Assembly: GCA_030180135.1 (NCBI GenBank)
Contig: CM058230.1
Coordinates: forward strand, 22,962,067 to 23,026,066
Length of the DNA stretch: 64,000 nt
Origin: Orychophragmus violaceus
Taxonomy: Eukaryota; Streptophyta; Magnoliopsida; Brassicales; Brassicaceae
Reading direction: 5' to 3'
The position numbers were made by a program, and so were the translations under genes. Positions 36,216 through 44,664 of this stretch are shown here, one piece after another (within the stretch, counting starts at the first letter, position 1; every line of letters starts with the position of its first letter). The notes under the pieces are model-generated. The model saw only the letters and a program-made list of their open reading frames with translations, was not told where the DNA came from and ran no database searches.

Positions 36216-37577
36216 ACTCCCCACACTTAGCCTTTGCTTGCCCTCAAGCAAAACATAGAACTAAAGCTTGGCGAAGAGGTTTGAAAACTCTTCAAAAACT
36301 CATTTCATCCTAGAAGCTACAATACTCAGATTCCCCTTAGTAAACCACTGAAAGAATCAATTACAGGATATCAAGACCAACATGTACTTCCCCCACATTT
36401 AGCAACTGTCCTAAGTAAACTCCACAATCACATTCAAGCATTCAAATTCTCCCTACTGACTTCTGCAAGTATTTAAGTGCGGTCTCACCTAAGGAGTATC
36501 GATCAAAGGGCACATGGATTCTTACCTTATCAGCTCTAGACCACCATACTATCTTTCTCTAGTCCCTTTCTTCTCTTTCCCTTCTTTAACAACTGATTTT
36601 TCCCCACTGGGTATCATTTTATTATTTTTATCAGTGTTCTTCCCGTTATGGGGTGTACTTTGGACACATTCCATGGATCACATGAGAGAAAATAGTGTTT
36701 GCTACCATTCCCATGACCGCTTCGGAGTTACTAACTCATCCTCAGTTTATTATCTTTTTTTTTTTTTTTTTTACTTTATAGAAGGGGAGAAGGGAACTAA
36801 ATAGGATAGGTTGACAGGCTGTGTCAGAACTAACAAGGGAATCCGACACAAAGTATACCAAACCCTTAGGTGAGAAATCTAAGTCAGTATTAAGGTTGAA
36901 GTCAGTAAAGGATCCTCTGATACCTGAAGTGATGTGGGTGTTCCCAGTAGGTTGATCTGTGATGGGGTTTTCTAATAGTCATAGATAGATACTGCAACTT
37001 CATCCCAATGGTTACTTAAGTTCCTGCAAGTCTTGTAAATCTTCTCAGAAAATCATAGTTTCTTACTTAAACAATTTTGACTCAATAAAACAAAATTTTT
37101 TGAAAAAACGGACTGACTCTTAAGAAAACAGAAAACAAAAGTCAGTAGCACCTCCCCCACACTTAAGACACACTGTCCCCAGTAGTGTCCAGCGAAGGAT
37201 CGGTAAAAAGAAAAAAAATGAAAAGATGAAATTATGTCTGTCGGGTTACCTCTGTCGCTCAGGCATCGACCGATGCACTAAGTGCATCGACCGTTACTTG
37301 GCTATTTTCGTGTATGGTCGATCGTTGCTCAGGACCGCAACGATCGCTGCAATGCGATTCCGATCGTATTGTGACGATCGACACAGAAGTGCGTCGATCG
37401 TTGCACTGCGATTTATCCGAGACCTGCAAACATAAACTCACCAGAAACAAAAACAAAACGTAAAATCCTAACAAAAACACCAAAAATTAAGTAGAAAAAC
37501 ACCAGTACCTAATGGAGGGTTGCCTCCCACCCAGCGCTTGTTTAAGGTCAATAGCTTGACCGGATGGATGGGAATTT
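36216..37577 (-). other. Gypsy-2 region between pol and the 3' LTR
   Basis: No env-like or other frame is seen. It holds the polypurine tract next to 36216, a T run (about 36752-36770) and a dense palindrome array at 37263-37408. Confidence 0.6.
37263..37408. repeat. Phased palindrome array downstream of Gypsy-2 pol
   Basis: Cores start at 37267, 37288, 37319, 37341, 37361, 37375 and 37395; steps 21, 31, 22, 20, 14 and 20 bp. Arms are GCAT, GCAA or GTGT types, mixed between half-sites. Confidence 0.9.
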
Positions 37578-40500
37578 TCAAGTAGAGGGTGCATCATCCA
37601 GAGGCAAAATCTGACCTCTTGGAATCTCGGCCTTAGCCCAATAGTGTTTTACCCTCTGCCCATTTACAGCAAACTCATTACCTTCCTTGCCAATTAAAAT
37701 GACAGCTCCATATGGACGCACTTCTTTGATCGTGTAGGGTCCAGACCATCTTGATTTCAGCTTGCCTGGAAACAAATGCAAGCGAGAATTGTATAACAGT
37801 ACCTGATCGTTAGGCTTAAACCGTCTGGAGACAATCTTTTTGTCATGATAAGCCTTAGTTCTTTCCTTGTACAACTTTGAGTTCTCATAGGCAAAATGTC
37901 TAATCTCATCCAACTCATTGAGCTGTATCAATCTCCTCTCTGCAGCTGGTTTGAGGTCAAAGTTCATCTGTTTTACAGCCCATGCTGCCTTGTGCTCAAG
38001 TTCTACTGGCAGATGACATGCTTTCCCATACAGCAAATGGAATGGAGTAGTCCCCAATGGCGTTTTAAACGCAGTCCTGTAGGCCCATAAAGCATCATCT
38101 AGCTTAGCTGCCCAATCTTTCCTTGTCTTCCCAACTGTCTTCTCCAAGATCTCCTTGATTTGTCTGTTAGAAACCTCTACCTGTCCACTAGTCTGTGGGT
38201 GATAAGGAGTAGCAACTCGGTGATGCACTTCATGCTTCTTCAGGAGCTTCTCAAAAACCTTATTAATAAAGTGAGATCCTCCATCACTAATTACTATCCG
38301 AGGTACTCCAAATCTAGGGAATATGATGGATTTAAACAGCTTAATGACTACTGAAGAGTCATTGGTTGGACTAGCTATTGCTTCTACCCACTTAGATACA
38401 TAATCCACAGCAACTAATATAAATTTATTCCCATAAGATGAGGGAAAGGGACCCATAAAGTCTATGCCCCAGCAATCAAAAACCTCAACCTCAAGAATGA
38501 AATTCTGAGGCATCTCATGCTTCCTGCTGATTTTTCCTCTCCTCTGACAGGCATCACAATGAGAAATAAAGGAGTGAGCATCAGCGAACATTGTAGGCCA
38601 CCAGAAACCTGCCTGCAAAACCTTAGACACAGTTTTGAAAGTAGCAAAATGTCCTGCATAATCTGATCCGTGGCAGTGGAATAGGATATCTGGAACCTCT
38701 GACTCAGCAACACATCTTCTATAAAGGCCATCCGAACAATGCTTATAGAGGTAAGGTTCATCCCAATAGTACCTTCTAAGTTCTCTGAAGAACCTCTTCT
38801 TTTCATACCCTTTCAGATTATCTGGTTCAGTCTCTGCAGCCAGATAATTGGCTATGTCTGCATACCATGGTCGATCATTTGTTGCGACAGCATTAATCTC
38901 AAACTCATGCATTCCAATCCGTACCGTAAAAGTTTCTGGGTCTGTATCCGCGCTGCAACGATCGTCACAGTCAGATGTATCGATCGTCGCTGTCCCGATA
39001 GATGCATCGATCGACGCTGACGTAGCATCGATCGACGCAACGCGATTAATCCGACAGTTTTGCAGATTTCTGTCCAAATCTGTCTCACAGATTGTCCCAA
39101 CCATATTGACGTTTTCTTCAGGCAAATAGTCATTAATTGGCACGTCCTCCTCGACTAGCATCCTCGAAAGATGGTCAGCAACTCCATTCTCAACCCCTTT
39201 CTTATCTCTCACTTCAATATCAAATTCCTGAAGCAACAGGATCCATCTCAACAGTCTTGGCTTAGCATCCTTCTTTTGCATCAGATACTTCAGGGCTGAA
39301 TGATCAGTGTGTACAATCACCTTGGAGCCAACAAGATAAGAGCGAAACTTCTCAAATGCAAAGACAACTGCCAGCAACTCCTTCTCCGTAGTGGCATAGT
39401 TTCTTTGTGCATCATCCAGTGTCCTACTGGCATAATAGATAGCATGAAGCTTTCTGTCTTTCTTTTGTCCAAGAACAGCTCCTACAGCATAATCACTTGC
39501 ATCACACATTACTTCGAAAGGCAAATCCCAATCCGGTGGCTGAACTATGGGAGCACTCACTAATGCCTGCTTGATCTGTTCAAATGCAGTTTGACAATCT
39601 GCAGTGAACTCAAATTTGGTGTCTTTACACAGCAAAGCAGTTAGTGGCCTAGCAATCCTACTAAAATCCTTGATGAACCGTCTATAGAAGCCAGCATGTC
39701 CAAGAAAGCTTCTAATAGACTTAACAGAATCAGGTGCCTGCAGGTTGGTCATCACCTCGATTTTAGCACGGTCCACCTCTATTCCTGCTTCGGACACTTT
39801 ATGTCCAAGCACAATGCCATCTCTGACCACAAAATGACACTTCTCCCAGTTAAGAACTAAGTGCTTCTCTTCGCATCTTTTCAGAACCTTACACAGATTA
39901 TCTAAGCATTCATTATAGGATGATCCATACACTGAGAAATCATACATGAATACTTCCATAAAATCCTCAATCATGTCTGTGAATATGGACATCATGCATC
40001 TCTGGAAAGTGGCTGGTGCATTGCAGAGTCCAAAAGGCATCCTACGGTAAGCAAAAGTCCCATACGGACAAGTAAAAGTGGTCTTTCCCTGATCCTCTGG
40101 ATGGATGGGAATCTGAAAGAAACCTGAGTAGCCATCTAAGAAGCAGTAGTAAGGATGATTTGCTAACCTTTCGAGCATCTGATCAATAAAAGGCAAAGGA
40201 AAATGATCTTTCCTAGTAGCAGCATTAAGCTTCCAGTAGTCTATGCACATCCTGTGTCCTGTCACAGTCCTAGTAGGTATCAGCTCGTTCTTCTCATTCT
40301 TCACCACTGTGACACCACCCTTCTTTGGCACTACATGGACTGGACTCACCCAATCACTATCAGAAATAGGATATATAATTCCAGCGTCAAGGAGTTTCAT
40401 AATCTCCTTTTTGACTACTTCCTGCAGATTAGGATTAAGTCTCCTCTGATGTTCGATTGATGTCTTGGACTCATCCTCAAGATGTATCCGGTGCATGCAC

Positions 40501-43358
40501 AGCTCTGGTGAGATACCTGAAATGTCATTAAGGGAATAGCCAAGAGCTTTGCGATGCTTGCGCAGCTTGCTTAGCAGTAAGGTGAGCTCTGCGTTGTTCA
40601 GGCTAGCATTAACAATCACTGGGTATGTTGAATTAGGTCCATGAAAGGCGTACCTTAGCCCGGATGGAAGTTGCTTCAGATCTATTTTCGGAGCCTTTTC
40701 TTCTGCCCAGTCTCTGTCGTCTTGCAACGATCGATGCTTAGATGGTGTCGATCGTTGCTGTCCCGCGTCAGACACTTCTACTTGCATTGCAACCTCGACA
40801 GAATCCATCAATCTTGTATAGCACATCGCAGGCTCGTCCTGTAGGTATTCCAACTCCAAAATAGAGCTCAGTAAAGCCCTTTCTAGTGGGTCCTCAGCAT
40901 GTGATTGGTGGAAGTACTCTGCAGCCAAATCACCCAATGTGTCCACATAGAAGGTTTGCCCGTCGATGGTTGTTCTCTTTACCAGTTTGTTCATGTCAAA
41001 ACTCATCTTCAGATCTCCTACATTTAGAACTATTTTGCCTCCTTGACAGTCAATCATCGCACCAGCCGTTGCTAAGAAAGATCTGCCTAGAATCAATGGA
41101 TCTTTTGGCTCATGTCCATATTGTAGAACCACAAAATCAGTTGGGATCACACACCTGTCAACTGTTATAGGCACATCCTCTATTACTCCTTCGGGAATCC
41201 TGACTGATCTGTCTGCCAAAACCAGTGATATCCTAGTTGGTATAAAATCTGTCATCCCTAGTCTTTTAGCAACTGAAAGGGGCATCAGATTTACACTGGA
41301 GCCAAGATCACATAGGGACCTTTCGAACCTCTCCTTGTAGATAGCACAATCTAATACGAAGCTACCTGGATCTTTTAATTTCTCTGGAATTCTGCCTTGA
41401 ACCACTGCACTACATACTTCATTGAACATCATTATACTTTCTTCATCAGACCATTTTCCAGAAATTGCATCCTTAAGGCATCTTTTCATCATGGGGGAAG
41501 TTTCAATGGAATCCAACAAAGGTACTTCAACCTTTACCTTCTTTATGAACTCCTTCCATTTTGCATACTGCCTATCATTCTTAGCTTTTCTGGGGTTCTT
41601 GGGATAAGGTATCTTAGGCTTGTATACCCTTTCAGCCGACTGTTTTGGGTTTTCAGCACTCGAACTTTCTGCAGTCACCTTGTGTCGATCGTTGCTCTTA
41701 TCGCATCGATCGATGCTAGGCGACTTTGTTACGACCTCCGGTTCCTTGATTTCGCTTGGCAACGATCGTTGCTTAGATGCATCGATCGATGCGCGGCGAA
41801 TATCGCGTATCTCATCTTCCAACTCTTCAATTTCCACGAGTTCTTCAACGCTTAACTGCTTTTTCTCGCCAGATGACAGCTCCTTACCACTTCTAAATGT
41901 CACAGCATTGCATTGGTACTTAGGATTGGCATCAGTCCTTCCCGGGAGATATCCCTCTTCCCTTTGAGCGTGTCCAGCAGTTCTTGCAACCTTAGCATCA
42001 AGCTCTTTCATGTGTGTGTTCAAATTCTCAAACTTCCCATTCAGCTCCCTGTAGATTGTATCCATCTTCGCGTCAGCATCTGCTGCGTACTTAGTCTGAC
42101 TCTCCATTAGCTGTCTCAGCATCATCTCTACTTTACTCTCAGACTCATTGGCTTTCTTAAAACCACCTTGCTGAACTCCATTTGAGAATCTGTTTCCCTG
42201 TTGATTTCTAAATCTACTACCTTGGAAACCAGAACCTCCCATGTAATTCACTTCTTCTTCCTGAGTGTCTTCCTCAGTCTGAATTACCTCTACATCTTGG
42301 GTAGAGTGGACAGCTTTCTTACTTGTCAGGAGATTGTAAACTGTGTCCAATCTAGATCTAATCTCAGTCATATTAGAATCCTCTACAGTTCCACCAGATT
42401 TCTTCCTCTTTTCATCTATAGTCTTGCAACTGTAGCTGCTAATCAGGTTCCCAATCAACTGCTTAGCTTGTGTAGGAGTCCTGGTGTTGAAATTAGCATT
42501 ACTGGAATTATCCAGCGCAGTCTGATAAGGGAGATCTATGCCTCTGAAGAAGATACCAATCAGCTGTACTTCTGTGAATCCATGGTGTGGACAGTCACGC
42601 TGATACTGCTTAAATCTCATCCAGGCAGTCTTCAAGGGCTCCACAGCTCCTTGGGAAAAAGTGAGTATGTCCTGTCTGGACTGATCTGAGCGCGCATCAT
42701 CATAAAAGTGACGCAGGAACTCACTCTTTAAGGCTGCCCAAGTAGTATACTGACCAGGTGCCAGTTGTCTCAGCCATGCACTAGCGTCTCCAGCAAGACT
42801 GTGCGGAAATAGCTTAAGGAACAGATAGTCCGGGCATACTCCTTCATACTTCATGCCAGTGACTATGTCCTCAAACTTGTCAATGTGATCCATAGGCTGC
42901 TCTGCTTGAAGACCATGAAAAGCAATCTGTCTCATCAGCTGGTAGTAGATGGTCTTTACCTCAAAATCATTCCTCTCAAAAGCAGGAAGCACTAGAGCTG
43001 CTCGGTTTGCATGAAACTCATCAGGTCTGTTGTAGCCAGCTAGTGTCCTCTCATGAACCACCATCTCTCTACCTTGGGCCTGTCCTTGACCCTGGTTTTG
43101 GTTCAGCTCCTGTTGCTGTTGCTCAGGAGGATCAGGGATGACATTCCCTTCAGCATCAACCCGATGCCCAGCAGCATTGTACGGGTTGTTATCTTGGTCC
43201 CTCAGGGTACCTTCAGCATCTGGTATCAAGATCAGACGTTCTCGTACCATTCTCTCTCTCTTTTCTCTTCTGATAGTCCTTTCTAGACGTCCAAGTTCCT
43301 CTAGTCCGAGATTAAGCAAGCTCGAGTTCGGATTACTTCGAGTTTTCTGCGTTGGCAT
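37578..43358 (-). CDS. Gypsy-2 Gag-Pol polyprotein, reverse transcriptase catalytic Asp lost
   Basis: 1926 residues from the ATG at 43358; the frame is open 8 codons further but without ATG. Order: gag (about 128-312, with W-L-R-Q-L and F-L-R-H-F-Y), protease with C-D-L-G-S-S (Asp 684), reverse transcriptase (about 1039-1215), RNase H (C-D-A-S-D near 1283), integrase with an H-C zinc finger (about 1566-1603) and core residues D near 1632, D near 1690 and E near 1729. The motif that should read F-M-D-D-F-S reads F-M-Y-D-F-S: codon 1139 (39942-39944) is TAT where GAT is expected. Everything else is intact, so the block looks recent. Three inter-domain linkers contain palindrome arrays that translate as S-I-D-A/S-I-D-R. 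The product would make particles, cDNA and integrate it. Confidence 0.92.
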   Translation of the reverse strand: MPTQKTRSNPNSSLLNLGLEELGRLERTIRREKRERMVRERLILIPDAEGTLRDQDNNPYNAAGHRVDAEGNVIPDPPEQQQQELNQNQGQGQAQGREMVVHERTLAGYNRPDEFHANRAALVLPAFERNDFEVKTIYYQLMRQIAFHGLQAEQPMDHIDKFEDIVTGMKYEGVCPDYLFLKLFPHSLAGDASAWLRQLAPGQYTTWAALKSEFLRHFYDDARSDQSRQDILTFSQGAVEPLKTAWMRFKQYQRDCPHHGFTEVQLIGIFFRGIDLPYQTALDNSSNANFNTRTPTQAKQLIGNLISSYSCKTIDEKRKKSGGTVEDSNMTEIRSRLDTVYNLLTSKKAVHSTQDVEVIQTEEDTQEEEVNYMGGSGFQGSRFRNQQGNRFSNGVQQGGFKKANESESKVEMMLRQLMESQTKYAADADAKMDTIYRELNGKFENLNTHMKELDAKVARTAGHAQREEGYLPGRTDANPKYQCNAVTFRSGKELSSGEKKQLSVEELVEIEELEDEIRDIRRASIDASKQRSLPSEIKEPEVVTKSPSIDRCDKSNDRHKVTAESSSAENPKQSAERVYKPKIPYPKNPRKAKNDRQYAKWKEFIKKVKVEVPLLDSIETSPMMKRCLKDAISGKWSDEESIMMFNEVCSAVVQGRIPEKLKDPGSFVLDCAIYKERFERSLCDLGSSVNLMPLSVAKRLGMTDFIPTRISLVLADRSVRIPEGVIEDVPITVDRCVIPTDFVVLQYGHEPKDPLILGRSFLATAGAMIDCQGGKIVLNVGDLKMSFDMNKLVKRTTIDGQTFYVDTLGDLAAEYFHQSHAEDPLERALLSSILELEYLQDEPAMCYTRLMDSVEVAMQVEVSDAGQQRSTPSKHRSLQDDRDWAEEKAPKIDLKQLPSGLRYAFHGPNSTYPVIVNASLNNAELTLLLSKLRKHRKALGYSLNDISGISPELCMHRIHLEDESKTSIEHQRRLNPNLQEVVKKEIMKLLDAGIIYPISDSDWVSPVHVVPKKGGVTVVKNEKNELIPTRTVTGHRMCIDYWKLNAATRKDHFPLPFIDQMLERLANHPYYCFLDGYSGFFQIPIHPEDQGKTTFTCPYGTFAYRRMPFGLCNAPATFQRCMMSIFTDMIEDFMEVFMYDFSVYGSSYNECLDNLCKVLKRCEEKHLVLNWEKCHFVVRDGIVLGHKVSEAGIEVDRAKIEVMTNLQAPDSVKSIRSFLGHAGFYRRFIKDFSRIARPLTALLCKDTKFEFTADCQTAFEQIKQALVSAPIVQPPDWDLPFEVMCDASDYAVGAVLGQKKDRKLHAIYYASRTLDDAQRNYATTEKELLAVVFAFEKFRSYLVGSKVIVHTDHSALKYLMQKKDAKPRLLRWILLLQEFDIEVRDKKGVENGVADHLSRMLVEEDVPINDYLPEENVNMVGTICETDLDRNLQNCRINRVASIDATSASIDASIGTATIDTSDCDDRCSADTDPETFTVRIGMHEFEINAVATNDRPWYADIANYLAAETEPDNLKGYEKKRFFRELRRYYWDEPYLYKHCSDGLYRRCVAESEVPDILFHCHGSDYAGHFATFKTVSKVLQAGFWWPTMFADAHSFISHCDACQRRGKISRKHEMPQNFILEVEVFDCWGIDFMGPFPSSYGNKFILVAVDYVSKWVEAIASPTNDSSVVIKLFKSIIFPRFGVPRIVISDGGSHFINKVFEKLLKKHEVHHRVATPYHPQTSGQVEVSNRQIKEILEKTVGKTRKDWAAKLDDALWAYRTAFKTPLGTTPFHLLYGKACHLPVELEHKAAWAVKQMNFDLKPAAERRLIQLNELDEIRHFAYENSKLYKERTKAYHDKKIVSRRFKPNDQVLLYNSRLHLFPGKLKSRWSGPYTIKEVRPYGAVILIGKEGNEFAVNGQRVKHYWAKAEIPRGQILPLDDAPST
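38955..39038. repeat. Palindrome array in the RNase H-integrase linker
   Basis: Cores at 38959, 38981, 39008 and 39029; steps 22, 27 and 21. They encode part of the linker. Confidence 0.88.
40724..40758. repeat. Palindrome pair in the protease-reverse transcriptase linker
   Basis: Cores at 40728 and 40749, 21 bp apart, with mixed arms GCAA/ATGC and GTGT/TTGC. Confidence 0.9.
41682..41794. repeat. Palindrome pairs in the gag-protease linker
   Basis: Cores at 41686 and 41707 (21 bp) and at 41763 and 41783 (20 bp). Confidence 0.9.
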
Positions 43359-43378
43359 AAACTGTCTGTAATCGTCCA

Positions 43379-43466
43379 GCAACGATCGATGCTATAAGTG
43401 CAACGATCGATTCAATCTCAGAATCGCCTAGTGACGATCGACGCAAGGGATGCAACGATCGACGCA
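43379..43466. repeat. Phased palindrome array in the Gypsy-2 leader, upstream of gag
   Basis: Cores at 43383, 43404, 43435 and 43456; steps 21, 31 and 21. It lies just upstream of the polyprotein ATG. Confidence 0.92.
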
Positions 43467-43602
43467 AGGCGAAATTCGTACCTGCGACAGAAAGAAACAG
43501 AGAAAAAGTTAGCAAAATATAAAAACAAAACGAAAAAGCAAAAACAAAAAGAAAAATTTCTAGTAAAAACCCTAATTTCGGTCCTATCGAAGACTCTAAG
43601 AG

Positions 43603-43620
43603 TCCCCGGCAACGGCGCCA
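43603..43620 (-). other. Primer-binding site of Gypsy-2
   Basis: The minus strand reads TGGCGCCGTTGCCGGGGA, the tRNA-Asp type site of Athila-like elements, six bases from the LTR at 43627. Confidence 0.88.
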
Positions 43621-44512
43621 AAAACTTGATAGGTCAAGAATTAATCCCTATACTAAACTGCAAGTGAACAGCAATGTCAAAGTAGTATATAGGGTTATCG
43701 AATCCACAGGGACACTTGGTCTCAATAGATCAGAACAGTAGAGACTAATACTAGAAATAAGCAGATGGTGAAGTAAATAAATTGCAAAGCAAGAAAGTAA
43801 ACAGTAGCAGAGATTAACGGTTGTGAAAGCAAGTAATTAAAAGCGTCAAGCCTAGGGTATTCTCAGGAAATCAGACAAGCAGACAGTTCATTCAGCAAGG
43901 ATCTAATTAAGCACAGTTCTAGAACTCAAAACACAGATATAGAATTAACCAAATTCCTTTGCGATAATTCTCTAAGTCTAAGTGCAGCAAACCAAACTTT
44001 CGTTTGCGAGAACTAACAGATTAAACTAGCATTAATCCCAAGTTTGATATGTTCACAATTATCCTAAACCAAACTTCCGTTTGCGAATAGTTTAATTGCC
44101 CAATTTAATTAGTACAGATTCCTAAACCCCACTTCCGTGACGTATTTAGCAACCTAAGATCTAGATTCTAATTGATCAGGTTAGAACTAGCTTTAAGCAC
44201 AATTAAATTGAAGAACAGATATAGTTTGAATCCTTAACTGAAATTGAACAAGTCTATCAAGTCATAAAATCCTATGTGAGAAACCCTAAACCTAACTAGG
44301 AATCTACTCAGACATAGATAATGAAAACATGACCATATGATGAATAAATTGCATAAAAGAATAAGAGTAAAAGGGGTTCGAAATCTTCTCCAAATACAAA
44401 TGAAGTAATAGGTTCAGATCAGCCCCAAAAGCTCTAAAAATCCCCTGCTCTTAATTATGAAAGTGTATTGTAAAGCGTATAAAGCGTATCTAATTAAAAC
44501 ACTAAAAACTCT

Positions 44513-44520
44513 ATTATATA
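44513..44520 (-). promoter_or_regulatory. TATA box in Gypsy-2 5' LTR
   Basis: TATATAAT on the minus strand, within CCTATATAATAG. It is located between the palindrome pair and the primer site. Confidence 0.6.
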
Positions 44521-44627
44521 GGCATAATCTCGGCCAGGGGCTTCTTTGTAAATATCAGGAACTTCTGGATCAAAGTGCAAATCTTCATAACTTCATTAAA
44601 CCGACGCGTACGGCCCATCTCGCTAGT

Positions 44628-44664
44628 GTGTCGACCGATGCACAAGGTGTGTCGGTCGATGCAT
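44628..44664. repeat. Phased palindrome pair, Gypsy-2 5' LTR
   Basis: Cores 44632 (CGACCG) and 44653 (CGGTCG), 21 bp apart, upstream of the TATA box. Confidence 0.93.

Noticed and set aside
36216..37577. Env-like gene expected behind pol in an Athila element
   Set aside because: No frame with membrane segments or reasonable length is present; only non-coding sequence and palindromes.
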